Shown here piece after piece: positions 1-7,190 of a stretch of DNA of 35,554 bases. Position 1 is the stretch's first letter, and every line of letters begins with the position of its first letter. The stretch lies in NCBI GenBank assembly GCA_943357895.1, contig CALRGO010000005.1, positions 1-35,554 of the forward strand, read 5' to 3'. Source of the DNA: Parcubacteria group bacterium. GTDB lineage: Bacteria; Patescibacteriota; Minisyncoccia; UBA6257; UBA11618. The notes beneath the pieces are model-generated. The model was not told where the DNA came from. It worked only from the letters and a program-made list of their open reading frames with translations, and did not search any database. The position numbers were made by a program, and so were the translations under genes.

Positions 1-64
1 CTGCCGTGACGGCGCCGCCCTCAATGAGCATTTCTTTTAGTTTTTCCTGCGGGATGGATAACAT
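1..64 (-). CDS. N-terminus of a probable type IV pilus assembly ATPase (PilB/GspE-like), truncated by window edge
   Basis: The minus strand opens with ATG at 64 and reads MLSIPQEKLKEMLIEGGAVT before the window ends. This resembles the N-terminal helical start of PilB/GspE assembly ATPases in CPR genomes, and a prepilin gene lies just upstream, but only about 21 codons are visible and no catalytic motif can be checked. A -10 box TATACT (72-77) sits 7 nt before the ATG, which suggests a leaderless transcript. The assignment is inference from a short segment and context. Confidence 0.4.
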   Translation of the reverse strand, partial: MLSIPQEKLKEMLIEGGAVTA

Positions 65-77
65 CCCCCTTAGTATA

Positions 78-596
78 CTATATGAGCAACTGTGCGTACC
101 ACGCGTACTGATACAGATATGCGTTAAGGGCAACCGTTACTGCGGCGCAGGGCAGCCAAAAATAATAAAACGATATGCGGGTGCGGGGGCCGTACGCTAC
201 GGTGCCGATAAGCGTTGCGAGTAGGTACGCGCTAAAAACGACTAGAAGATAAAAAATCCATGCGGGGTGGCCGGAGACGAAAAGCCCAATGGCGAGGAAA
301 TATAATTCCTCTTTCTCAAAAAGCATCCCCTCGCGGCGGGCGTTGAGCCATTTAGCGCCCGCGAAAAAAAGCACTGCGACGGCAAACGAAATAACATAGG
401 GCAGCCAAAAATGCATAAAGGCATAACGGAAAAAGTAGCCAATCGATTGATACGGCGGCAAGAGATGCGCGGCACCCGCAACATCCGCATGCCACATAAG
501 AAATTGCGCGCGGCTTAGGTGTAAGGCGTATACGGCAAAGCCAGCACATACCGCCCAAAAGCCCCTGCGCGACCACGTAACTATCTTTTTTTCCAT
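78..596 (-). CDS. Membrane protein of unknown function next to pilin gene
   Basis: A 172-aa protein with about four or five hydrophobic segments: residues roughly 12-28, 60-80, 95-110, 112-132 and 145-165. Short charged stretches (RR at 10-11 and RREG near 87) separate them. It lies between the prepilin gene (upstream, across a terminator) and a probable pilus ATPase gene (downstream, 13 nt away), so a role in the pilus system is possible. No catalytic aspartates of the A24 prepilin peptidase family are visible in the expected setting, so I do not call it a peptidase. The function is unknown; only the membrane topology is supported. Confidence 0.65.
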   Translation of the reverse strand: MEKKIVTWSRRGFWAVCAGFAVYALHLSRAQFLMWHADVAGAAHLLPPYQSIGYFFRYAFMHFWLPYVISFAVAVLFFAGAKWLNARREGMLFEKEELYFLAIGLFVSGHPAWIFYLLVVFSAYLLATLIGTVAYGPRTRISFYYFWLPCAAVTVALNAYLYQYAWYAQLLI

Positions 597-628
597 AACA
601 CGTGATTATTACTATATCGAAAAGACGC

Positions 629-659
629 AAAAAAAGAACCCCCTGCGGGGTTCTTTTTT
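629..659 (-). terminator. Intrinsic terminator after the prepilin gene
   Basis: A perfect 7-bp stem GAACCCC/GGGGTTC (636-642 with 647-653) is flanked by an A-run and a T-run, so it can act in both directions. On the minus strand it ends the prepilin transcript. It also lies just upstream of the membrane-protein gene at 596. Confidence 0.85.
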
Positions 660-680
660 ATTCGTAATCGCTAACCGAAG

Positions 681-1259
681 TTAGAGAAGAACGTTCGTAC
701 CGACTTCGAAAAGCGTGTCAACATTACCGCCGTCTGTCTTTTCAACATCATCCGTACCTGTTGCTTTATACCGCGCGCTCTCCATCTTTGCGCTAAATTC
801 CCACGCATTAGAGGAGTCATAGGCGTAGCTATAGAATAACGTTGTGTTGCTCGTCGTACCGTCGCTCGGATCCTTTGGCCATGCCGCAATTGCCGGAGAA
901 GCGCCCAATGCCACCGGAACCCATCCATTGCCGTCAACTTTCTGCGATCCAGCAATGGCAGGAGTAGCTAATGCCGTAATGCTGGAAGCAGCCGCATAAC
1001 GGGTTTTGCAGTCATAGGTTGTCAAAAGCTGATAGCACTTTGTCGTCCCCGAACCCATGCTCGGCTGGGTCGAAGACGTCGCAAGCATCAAGCTCATCGC
1101 GGAGTTCATCTGACCAAGGTCAGCGATACGCTGCGAGTCGCGTGCTTCTTGGAAAATCTTCACGGGGTTGATAACGAGAATGACTGTCGTTGCCAAAAGC
1201 GCGATAAGCGCGATGACGATGATTAATTCGATTAACGTAAAACCTTTCTTATATAACAT
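681..1259 (-). CDS. Type IV prepilin-like protein
   Basis: A 192-aa major or minor pilin subunit. It begins MLYKKGFTLIELIIVIALIA, a textbook class III signal: basic leader, cleavage after Gly6, Phe7 as the methylated residue and Glu at position +5, followed by the hydrophobic N-terminal helix (about residues 7-30). The rest is a soluble head with few charged residues and two Cys (near 72 and 81) that could form a disulfide. Leader peptidase and assembly proteins would act at the inner membrane. The gene has its own promoter (1329-1357) and an A-rich leader of about 60 nt without a Shine-Dalgarno motif; a terminator follows. The family is clear, the exact pilin class is not. Confidence 0.9.
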   Translation of the reverse strand: MLYKKGFTLIELIIVIALIALLATTVILVINPVKIFQEARDSQRIADLGQMNSAMSLMLATSSTQPSMGSGTTKCYQLLTTYDCKTRYAAASSITALATPAIAGSQKVDGNGWVPVALGASPAIAAWPKDPSDGTTSNTTLFYSYAYDSSNAWEFSAKMESARYKATGTDDVEKTDGGNVDTLFEVGTNVLL

Positions 1260-1328
1260 TCTTTATTTATTTCTTTTATTTTTATATCGACCTAACGACC
1301 TTTCGACTTTTTTATTTGTATGTATGTA

Positions 1329-1357
1329 AGCATACGAAACGCAAGCGTCGAGCGCAA
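1329..1357 (-). promoter_or_regulatory. Probable sigma-70 promoter of the prepilin gene
   Basis: On the minus strand TTGCGC (1352-1357), a 17-bp spacer and TATGCT (1329-1334). The transcript would start about 63 nt before the pilin ATG with a leader almost wholly of A and T and no GGAG-like motif. A perfect DnaA-box sequence (1366-1374) lies just upstream. Confidence 0.55.
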
Positions 1358-1381
1358 GGAGCGCCTGTGGATAAACTATCT

Positions 1382-1750
1382 TTATGCTTTCAAAAACTCG
1401 CGTACTTTTTGCACAAGTACGTCAATTGGCGTATCCGCTTTTACTAAATAAGAAACTGCACCAAGTTCTTTGCCGCGTGCAATGTCTGACTGCTGACCTA
1501 AATTAGAAATAATAATAATCGGCGTACTACCCACCTGCGGTTCCGCCACAATTTTTTCCATCACCTCAAAGCCACTCGCCCCCGGCAAGATTATATCCAT
1601 TAAAATAACGTCGTGCGGCGCTTCTTTTAACTTTGCTATTGCCTCATCGCCACTTGTAACCCACGTAATATCAAAGCCCTCTTTAATAAAACGGTTTTTC
1701 ATTAACAGCCCTAAAAACTGGTCGTCCTCCACCAAAAGGATTTTCTTCAT
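1382..1750 (-). CDS. Single-domain response regulator (CheY-like receiver)
   Basis: A 122-aa stand-alone receiver domain. The acidic pocket (Glu8, Asp9, Asp10), phosphoacceptor Asp52 in LMDIILP, Ser82 and the conserved Lys104 (YLVKADTP) are all present; there is no output domain. It would be phosphorylated by a histidine kinase and act by protein contact. It stands upstream of the pilin gene, so a link to pilus control is possible but not shown. The receiver at 23152-23520 is a close relative of the same length and C-terminal pattern. The promoter is an extended -10 TGGTACTAT only 6 nt before the ATG, so the mRNA should be leaderless. Confidence 0.93.
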   Translation of the reverse strand: MKKILLVEDDQFLGLLMKNRFIKEGFDITWVTSGDEAIAKLKEAPHDVILMDIILPGASGFEVMEKIVAEPQVGSTPIIIISNLGQQSDIARGKELGAVSYLVKADTPIDVLVQKVREFLKA

Positions 1751-1765
1751 ACGCCTATAGTACCA
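1751..1765 (-). promoter_or_regulatory. Extended -10 promoter giving a leaderless response-regulator mRNA
   Basis: TGGTACTAT on the minus strand, with the -10 hexamer TACTAT ending 6 nt before the ATG at 1750. No Shine-Dalgarno motif fits in that space. Confidence 0.6.
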
Positions 1766-1789
1766 TACGCTAATCCCCTACGCCGTATT

Positions 1790-1853
1790 TCAAAATAAAA
1801 AAAGAAGCCCTGCGGCGCTTCGGGGAATTCCTTCCGCCGAAACGCCGCAGGGC
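1790..1853 (-). terminator. Strong intrinsic terminator of the orphan gene at 1861-2553
   Basis: A long stem pairs GCCCTGCGGCG (1807-1817) with CGCCGCAGGGC (1843-1853), with further pairing inside, and is followed on the minus strand by a T-rich tract (1790-1806). Confidence 0.85.
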
Positions 1854-1860
1854 ACACACT

Positions 1861-2553
1861 TCATTTCTTAGACCTGAAAATGCGCGTTCCTACCGGCCAC
1901 TTAGCATCGCTATTTTGAGAATAGTTAGCGAAAAAACGCCATCCGCTATCCCCAAAGCCGCGACGGACGTAATAACATGAAACGAGAATATCCGTGTTCA
2001 TGTAAAAAACGTTCGAAGTGTCTAACGACTGACGAGTAAGAAATAGACGTGAAACTTCCGGCTCCAAAAGGAAGCGAAGTGCCGCAAAATCGACTTCATG
2101 CCCTGTGCCCAGCTCGCGGCGGATATCCGAATCCGTCATTGCACAGGATAAACCGAAGCTCGCAAGGCGCCGTTCCGGTTGCGGATCAACAGCGACGCAC
2201 ATCGTAAGAGCCGTGAAATCCGAACTAACCGAAAAGATTTTAAGGGCAGGATTTTGTGAATGGAAATAGTTATCAACCTTAAAGCCGTCGTCGGACTGCG
2301 GAATGACGATATCGCCATTCACGGGAACCAAGAGCCGCTGATCAGCGACGGGCGCAACGGTAGGTGCGGGAGGCTTTTGCAGGTTCCGCACCTGTAGCTC
2401 ATGCAACGCCTTCCGCACTTCGTCCGGTTCGCACCGCAGCAATTCGGGCCACAGCGCCGGCAAATGCCACGTCCATCGATCCCGCAACTCATCGCTCAAT
2501 CCGTTCGGTAAGCCAAGCCCATCTACCATCTGCAGAAATTTCAATCGCGACAT
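1861..2553 (-). CDS. Orphan protein of unknown function with a Shine-Dalgarno start
   Basis: A 230-aa protein that I do not recognise. It has no signal peptide or membrane segment. The N-terminal 80 residues are helical-looking with several Trp residues (WTWHLPALWPELL), followed by a Pro-rich linker (about 79-88) and a mixed alpha/beta C-terminal part with many aromatic residues ending in FRSKK. The gene forms its own unit: promoter 2607-2635, leader of about 45 nt, GGAG 8 nt before ATG, and a strong terminator. That layout matches the orphan genes at 7249, 10676/11300 and 27734 and contrasts with the leaderless core genes. Function unknown; expression as a protein is likely. Confidence 0.7.
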   Translation of the reverse strand: MSRLKFLQMVDGLGLPNGLSDELRDRWTWHLPALWPELLRCEPDEVRKALHELQVRNLQKPPAPTVAPVADQRLLVPVNGDIVIPQSDDGFKVDNYFHSQNPALKIFSVSSDFTALTMCVAVDPQPERRLASFGLSCAMTDSDIRRELGTGHEVDFAALRFLLEPEVSRLFLTRQSLDTSNVFYMNTDILVSCYYVRRGFGDSGWRFFANYSQNSDAKWPVGTRIFRSKK

Positions 2554-2606
2554 ACCAGCATCTCCATTAGAGTTTTCAAAATACGTCCCTATGACGAACC
2601 GCCGTT

Positions 2607-2635
2607 ATAATACAATAATTGCCTCGTAAAGGCAA
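2607..2635 (-). promoter_or_regulatory. Sigma-70 promoter of the orphan gene at 1861-2553
   Basis: On the minus strand TTGCCT (2630-2635), 17 bp, TATTAT (2607-2612). The start codon lies 53 nt further on. The -35 element is part of a small hairpin (AATTGCC/GGCAATT) at the end of the 16S trailer. Confidence 0.6.
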
Positions 2636-2662
2636 TTTTCCTTAAGCAGTCCACCGATGAGC

Positions 2663-2815
2663 AAGTGGCGCGTGGATATGCTTTTTGGAACATCGCGCAG
2701 ATGCCCGCAGCTTGGTATTTTTGCCGCGCAAAAATTGCGGGCATCGAGCGGGAAGAAAGTTTTCTCGCCGGAAGAAAACTATTCTGGTTCCAAAAAGCAT
2801 ATGCGCGCGGCGCTT
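2663..2815 (-). repeat. Large branched foldback in the 16S trailer
   Basis: Two outer arms of 29 nt (2663-2691 and 2787-2815) are inverted repeats with few mismatches. Inside them sit two further hairpins: GATGCCCGCA/TGCGGGCATC (2700-2709 with 2736-2745) and AGTTTTCT/AGAAAACT (2758-2765 with 2773-2780). The RNA would form a three-way junction. It ends 3 nt from the 16S processing stem. It could be an RNA element of the pre-rRNA trailer or a small non-autonomous mobile element; no terminal duplication is obvious. Nothing else coding is visible between 2600 and 2915. Confidence 0.6.
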
Positions 2816-2818
2816 GTG

Positions 2819-2848
2819 AAATAAAGATTTTCTAGTTGTCCCAACAAA
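2819..2848 (-). promoter_or_regulatory. 3' arm of the pre-16S processing stem
   Basis: The minus strand here reads GGGACAACTAGAAAAT and onward, and pairs with 5833-5862 in the 16S leader over about 30 bp with two mismatches. Such stems enclose bacterial 16S precursors and are cut by RNase III. Its position shows that the mature 3' end lies between 2848 and the last exon at 2959. Confidence 0.75.
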
Positions 2849-2993
2849 GTCGTGACTTTAGGCTCCACGACCAAAACCTTGTATCTCCCAACAACCCGTG
2901 AAGGTGTGTTGGCTTTAATTAAGTAATCCACGAGCAGCTTCCGCTACCCGTGCCTTGTTCATGCTTAACCCGCATGTCGCCATGCGGCATGGA

Positions 2994-3629
2994 CTATATC
3001 TTCATCCTGTCTTTCAGAATTTGCGCTTTTATGGGATGAAACGACCCGATGCAACTGGCAAATAGTTTCTGGCTTCGTGCCGAGATAAATATCCGCCAAT
3101 AATCAGGATCAACTCGTTTACTTGGATTATGGATCTTACCAGAGGTAATACCCATAGCTTCCAATATTTCTTTAAGTGCGGCGATTTTCTGATAATTCTT
3201 CTGCACGAGCTGGATATAAAATCTATCCGCCGTGCGTGGAACACCGCCTTCTGCGTCAAAAAATCCCCGCACATATGCAGATTGCGCCTGCTGGCTTTTC
3301 AAAGAAAGCGGATCATGCTTGAAATCCAGTTTTGGACATAATGTTTCCAAAACATGCAAATCACGCATTTTTCCCTCCTTGTAAATCCAAGAATTCGAGC
3401 CGATGTTTTTTAAGAGCACCTGCAAGGTCTTGAGCCAACGGACATCTTTCTGCACGAAACGAATTCTTCTCCCTTTATTTAACGAAGCATCATGCAACGC
3501 TCCGTTCAAATACGCTATTATTTCTTCTTCAGACATAGGAGCTTGGCGTATAGTCTCTGAGGACTCTCTTTCAATAACGCATTGAAAGGTTGCCTGCTGA
3601 TTTTCTGCACCGAACGCATTTTCACACAT
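2994..3629 (-). CDS. LAGLIDADG homing endonuclease encoded in the 16S group I intron
   Basis: A 211-aa monomeric endonuclease that should cut intron-less 16S alleles and drive intron spread. Motif 2 is clear at residues 119-130 (YVRGFFDAEGGV, Asp125 and Glu127); motif 1 is a divergent copy at 40-49 (YLNGALHDAS, Asp47). Both acidic metal ligands are kept, so it may be active. The stop codon TAG lies inside the AAGATATAGTCC ribozyme core, so coding and catalytic RNA sequence overlap. A TGATATAAT extended -10 (3636-3644) ends 6 nt before the ATG, suggesting leaderless expression from within the intron. Met32 is an alternative start; some family members also act as maturases. Confidence 0.9.
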   Translation of the reverse strand: MCENAFGAENQQATFQCVIERESSETIRQAPMSEEEIIAYLNGALHDASLNKGRRIRFVQKDVRWLKTLQVLLKNIGSNSWIYKEGKMRDLHVLETLCPKLDFKHDPLSLKSQQAQSAYVRGFFDAEGGVPRTADRFYIQLVQKNYQKIAALKEILEAMGITSGKIHNPSKRVDPDYWRIFISARSQKLFASCIGSFHPIKAQILKDRMKI

Positions 3630-3635
3630 GTATCT

Positions 3636-3644
3636 ATTATATCA
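3636..3644 (-). promoter_or_regulatory. Extended -10 promoter inside the intron, 6 nt before the endonuclease ATG
   Basis: TGATATAAT on the minus strand contains a consensus TATAAT with the TGn extension. It would give a leaderless mRNA independent of rRNA transcription. It could also be part of the intron fold, so expression is inference. Confidence 0.45.
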
Positions 3645-3821
3645 TGCGTAGCGTCGGATACTCAGGAGTTCCAGCATATAGCCAAGTTTTTAATGCTGCA
3701 TTACTGCAACTAGTCGCAACTTATGCAGATTGCATCAACGACTTCGTCCGTGTCACCGATTCTACCCTGATTCGGCGAGGCCGAACTTCAGATATCCCCG
3801 GCTCCCCTGACGTGACGGGCG

Positions 3822-4349
3822 AGAGTCCTCCGTAAACTCGGAGTTGACATCCCCACGTAGCGAGCGGATTTCCCGCACTACGCGAGCTCAAACTTTTTTA
3901 ATTTCGTATGAGAGAATCCTTCCCCAGCACCACTTTTACTCATGGTGTTTATATATATGACATTGTTTTTCAAAAAAACTATGTTTTCTATACACAAACA
4001 TTTTTAGTAAAAGTGGTGCTGGGTACTATGATCCAGCTGACTTCTTACGCCGCGTAAGTTCAATTATATCATATCACGGATATGATAACGGCATAAGATC
4101 TCATCGGGTTAGTACGTATTCTCTTCCTAACATCCCGAGCGAACCTTTTTAAAATATCTTCCCCATCCTCACCGCCTATTTCCTTGATGGGTCGATATGG
4201 TTCTTTTTTTGCTCGGGCTATTATTCGCCTCCGGATCCTCCGCCATGTCCCTCGCGGACCATGACTATCCTTCGACTACGCTCTTTTGACGGACAAAAGA
4301 GGTATGGATTTTAACCATATAGATTACGTACCTGCCGATCGCGGTTTTT
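3822..4349 (-). other. First 16S intron (C1399|C1400), class uncertain: group II-like features, alternative group I reading
   Basis: About 528 nt separate CCTGTACTCAC from CGCCCGTC; removing 3822-4349 restores the universal decoding-site sequence exactly. Near the 3' end 3852-3886 folds like group II domain V: lower helix with a CGC triad whose G forms a G.U pair, a U.G pair, a 2-nt bulge, a short upper helix and a GAAA-containing loop. A domain VI-like hairpin (CTCCG/CGGAG) with an A 8 nt from the end follows. A hairpin loop holds GTGAG (4168-4172), complementary to exon end CTCAC, like EBS1-IBS1. Against group II: no GUGYG start and no AY end. Alternative: splicing after CCTGT (4356) with guide GCAGG (4331-4335) and final G 3827 fits group I, but leaves the exon one base short. 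No convincing ORF. Confidence 0.7.
3923..4023 (-). repeat. 101-bp foldback within the first 16S intron
   Basis: Perfect 18-nt inverted arms (3923-3940 and 4006-4023, CCCAGCACCACTTTTACT on one side) enclose an A+T-rich core that can itself pair (TGTTTGTGTATA with TATATATAAACA, then GTTTTT/AAAAAC). It may be the domain IV-type stem of the intron or an inserted MITE-like element. No protein is encoded. Confidence 0.7.
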
Positions 4350-4694
4350 GTGAGTACAGGACTCGAGAACGTATTCACCGTGGTATAGCTGACCCACGAT
4401 TACTAGCGATTCCAGCTTCATGAGGGCGAGTTGCAGCCCTCAATCCGAACTGAGACCAGTTTTGGGGATTAGCTCCGCCTTACGGCTTGGCAACCCATTG
4501 TACTGGCCATTGTAACACGTGTGTAGCCCAAGGCATCAAAGGGCCATGCTGATTTGACGTCGTCCCCACCTTCCTCCCAGCACACAACGCACCTTATATA
4601 TAAGATGCGCTCTGTGCTGGGCAGTTTCCTGCGACACTTGTAACGCAGAATGGGGGTTGCGCTCGTTTCCCCACTGAAGGGAACGTCTCACGAT

Positions 4695-4725
<31 letters not shown>

Positions 4726-5832
4726 CACTTGTCCCTTGAGAGGACTGCCAGTCTTTCGATAGGCATTCAAGTACATGTCTAGCCTTGGTAAGGTTCTTCG
4801 TTTACCGTCGAATTAAACCACATGTTCCACCGCTTGTGCGAGTCCCCGTCTATTCCTTTGAGTTTTAATCTTGCGATCGTACTTCCCAGGCGGCTGATTT
4901 AACGCGTTAGCTACGCCACTCCGAGGGTCGATACTCGAAACAGCTAATCAGCATCGTTTAGGGCGTGGACTACAAGGGTATCTAATCCTTTTTGATCCCC
5001 ACGCTTTCGCGATTGAGCGTCAGGGATGCCCCAGCTACCTGCCTTCGCCTTCGGTGTTCCCCACAATATCAACGGATTTCACCCCTACACTGTGAGTTCC
5101 AGTAGCCTCTAGCACCCTCTAGTCACGCAGTATTTCACGCTAGTCCGAGGTTGAGCCTCGGTATTTGACATGAAACTTACGCGACCGCCTACTCGCTCTT
5201 TACGCCCAATAAATCCGGATAACGCTCGGGGCCCTCGTATTACCGCGGCTGCTGGCACGAGGTTAGCAACCCCTTATTCCATGGGTACCATCATTTGTTT
5301 TTTCCCCATGAAAAGCAGTTTACAGACCAAGGTCCTTCATCCTGCACGCGGCGTCGCTCGATCAGGCTTGCGCCCATTGTCGAATATTCTCGACTGCTGC
5401 CACCCGTAGGTGTACGAGCCGTGTCTCAGTCTCGTCGTTGGAGAATGGCCTCTCAGCCCTCCTATCCGTCATAGCCTTGGTGAGCAGTTACCTCACCAAC
5501 TAGCTGATAGAGTCTAGGCCGTTCCCGAAGCCCCTTGCGGGTTTACTCTTGCGAGACCATCTGGAATTACCCCGTCTTTCGACGAGCTGTGCCAGACTTC
5601 GGGGTACGTACCAAGATATTACTAACTCGTTCGCCGCTAAACTATGTAATCCGCAACCTTTGATGTAATCTCAGCTACTTCAAACATAGTCCCGCTCGAC
5701 TTGCATGCCTTATCCACGCCGCCAGCGTTCATCCTGGACCAGGATCAAATCCTCTGTGTAAAGCTTCCGGCTCATGGCTTTCAGTTTTTAAATTGCTTCA
5801 AACACTCAATGCCGGTCGCCAAAAGCTATTCG

Positions 5833-5862
5833 TTTATTGGGACAACTAGAAAATTCTTATTT
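5833..5862 (-). promoter_or_regulatory. 5' arm of the pre-16S processing stem
   Basis: Complementary to 2819-2848 over about 30 bp with two mismatches. It lies about 73 nt upstream of the mature 16S 5' end, as expected for an RNase III-type processing stem. Confidence 0.75.
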
Positions 5863-6001
5863 CGTATTGAGTTGCCAATTTGCTGTCAGTTCAGCGTTTT
5901 CTGGAAAAACATATCCGCCTCTATTTCGGCTAAGTAGCCGGAACAGGGGCGGATGCATTTTCGTGTTGCGTGCAGCCGCTTGTAAATCGATAAGTCAGTT
6001 C

Positions 6002-6029
6002 AGCATATCAGATAGATTACGGGTGTCAA
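6002..6029 (-). promoter_or_regulatory. 16S rRNA promoter
   Basis: A consensus -35 TTGACA (6024-6029), 16-bp spacer and -10 TATGCT (6002-6007) preceded by TGA. It lies about 240 bp upstream of the mature 5' end. The region 5761-6154 otherwise holds only the 16S leader and the L31 promoter. Confidence 0.8.
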
Positions 6030-6115
6030 GCGTGGTTTAAGAGGCATAATAAAGCTGTATAAAACGGTGAAATTAAAGCCTAATTTTCATGCATTAAAAA
6101 GTGAGAAAATGCCGA

Positions 6116-6144
6116 TTGCCAAAAAACCCAGCATATAGTACTAT
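6116..6144 (+). promoter_or_regulatory. Promoter of the L31-RF1 operon, near-leaderless
   Basis: TTGCCA (6116-6121), 17 bp, TACTAT (6139-6144); the ATG follows after 10 nt. Expected 5' leader is only about 3-4 nt, leaving no room for a Shine-Dalgarno. Confidence 0.65.
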
Positions 6145-6154
6145 ACGATTACTT

Positions 6155-6421
6155 ATGAAATCTGACATACATCCCACATATCACGAAAAGGCCAAGGTGA
6201 CGTGCTCGTGTGGCAACTCATTCGAAGTCGGCTCCACGAAAGCCGCTATTGGTGTTGAAATCTGCTCGCAGTGCCACCCGTTCTTTACGGGCGAAGAAAA
6301 GATGCTCGACGTCGCCGGCCGCGTAGAACGCTTTAAGGCGCGTCAGGCGAAAGCCGCAACGACCGTTAAGACGGTAAAGAAGCCGCGCGTACCGAAGGTA
6401 GAAAAAGCGAAAAAGGCGTAA
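6155..6421 (+). CDS. rpmE: 50S ribosomal protein bL31
   Basis: An 88-aa protein starting [17 protein letters not shown]. The N-terminal 65 residues match bL31, with the zinc-binding pattern CxC (C18, C20) and CSQC of the Zn-containing C+ form. A Lys/Ala/Val-rich tail (about 66-88) extends beyond the usual 66-70 residues and may bind rRNA. An upstream in-frame ATG at 6101 would add 18 residues unlike L31, and the promoter at 6116-6144 lies between, so 6155 is the start. RF1 follows after 8 nt, a common pairing of rpmE and prfA in bacteria. Confidence 0.95.
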   Translation: MKSDIHPTYHEKAKVTCSCGNSFEVGSTKAAIGVEICSQCHPFFTGEEKMLDVAGRVERFKARQAKAATTVKTVKKPRVPKVEKAKKA

Positions 6422-6429
6422 ACGCAAAT

Positions 6430-7152
6430 ATGCAGACGGCAATCCTTGAAGTAAGGGCCGGCGCGGGCGGCGACGAAGCCGCCCTTTTCGCGGGCGATTT
6501 GGTACGTATGTACGAACGCTACGCCGCAACGCAGGGCTGGCGCTTTACGGTAATCGACGCAAACCAAAACGACCTGAACGGCTATAAAACATTCGTAGGT
6601 AAAGTGACGGGCGAGGGGGCATTCACCGCCCTCATGAACGAAAGCGGCACGCACCGCGTACAGCGCGTCCCCTCTACCGAAAAACAAGGCCGCGTACATA
6701 CTTCCACCGTGACGGTAGCGGTGCTCCCCGAAGTGGAGGCTAAGGAGGTAGTAATACACCCGAACGATCTCGAGGTAACCTTTTCACGCAGTGGCGGCCC
6801 GGGCGGCCAGAATGTTAATAAGGTAGAAAGCGCCGTGCGCATTCACCACAAGCCCACCGGTATCGTCATCTCCTCCCGCGCCGAACGCACGCAAAACGGC
6901 AACCGCGAAGCGGCGCTCGTAATCTTGCGCGCCAAGTTATTCGAAATAAACCGCCTCGAAGCGGCAGGCCCTTTAAGCGCCGACCGCAAGGCGCAGGTAG
7001 GTAGCGGCGACCGCAGCGAAAAAATCCGTACCTACAACTTCCCCGACGACCGTATCACCGACCACCGCATAGGCAAAAAGTGGCATAACATAGAAAAGAT
7101 CTTAGAAGGCAATTTTGAGCCTATCGCGAAAGCGTTTCGCGAAACGAAGTGA
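6430..7152 (+). CDS. prfA: Peptide chain release factor 1, lacking domain 1
   Basis: A 240-aa class I release factor that would end translation at UAA/UAG. It begins [20 protein letters not shown], equivalent to about residue 108 of E. coli RF1 (360 aa), and is collinear from there: the codon-reading PxT motif is PST ([12 protein letters not shown]), the peptidyl-hydrolysis GGQ is in [10 protein letters not shown], and the tail has DRITDHRI. The N-terminal helical domain 1, which contacts the L11 stalk region, is absent; the frame upstream meets TAA at 6367-6369 inside L31, so no longer form can start there. TGA stops are used by other genes here, so RF2 must be encoded elsewhere. Confidence 0.93.
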   Translation: MQTAILEVRAGAGGDEAALFAGDLVRMYERYAATQGWRFTVIDANQNDLNGYKTFVGKVTGEGAFTALMNESGTHRVQRVPSTEKQGRVHTSTVTVAVLPEVEAKEVVIHPNDLEVTFSRSGGPGGQNVNKVESAVRIHHKPTGIVISSRAERTQNGNREAALVILRAKLFEINRLEAAGPLSADRKAQVGSGDRSEKIRTYNFPDDRITDHRIGKKWHNIEKILEGNFEPIAKAFRETK

Positions 7153-7178
7153 ATAGTGGGTAGTGATTAGTGAGTAGA
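7148..7178 (+). repeat. Heptamer repeat AGTGRNT x4, copy 1
   Basis: Four tandem 7-nt units (AGTGAAT, AGTGGGT, AGTGATT, AGTGAGT) then AGA. The TGA stop of RF1 is part of the first unit. Copies 2 and 3 are at 19744-19774 and 27130-27160. Confidence 0.8.
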
Positions 7179-7190
7179 TACGACGACGCA

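Larger units (their letters stand above)
2960..3737 (-). other. Group I intron in 16S rRNA at U1498|A1499 (E. coli numbering), with homing endonuclease gene
   Basis: A 778-nt insertion lies between exon ends GTCGT and AACAAGG. The 5' exon ends in U and pairs with an internal guide GCGAC (3713-3717) as four Watson-Crick pairs plus the U.G wobble at the splice site. The intron ends in G (complement of 2960). Downstream core sequence AAGATATAGTCC, typical of the group I P7/S element, follows the endonuclease stop region, and a P9-like hairpin (CCGCATG/CATGCGG) comes next. The ORF occupies most of the intron, probably in the P6 or P8 loop. Subgroup not assigned. Confidence 0.88.

Noticed and set aside
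4074-4285. Open frame of about 66 codons in 16S intron 1 on the minus strand, rich in Arg and Lys
   Set aside because: It has no start codon near its beginning and covers paired RNA segments. It may be a relic but I cannot support a protein.
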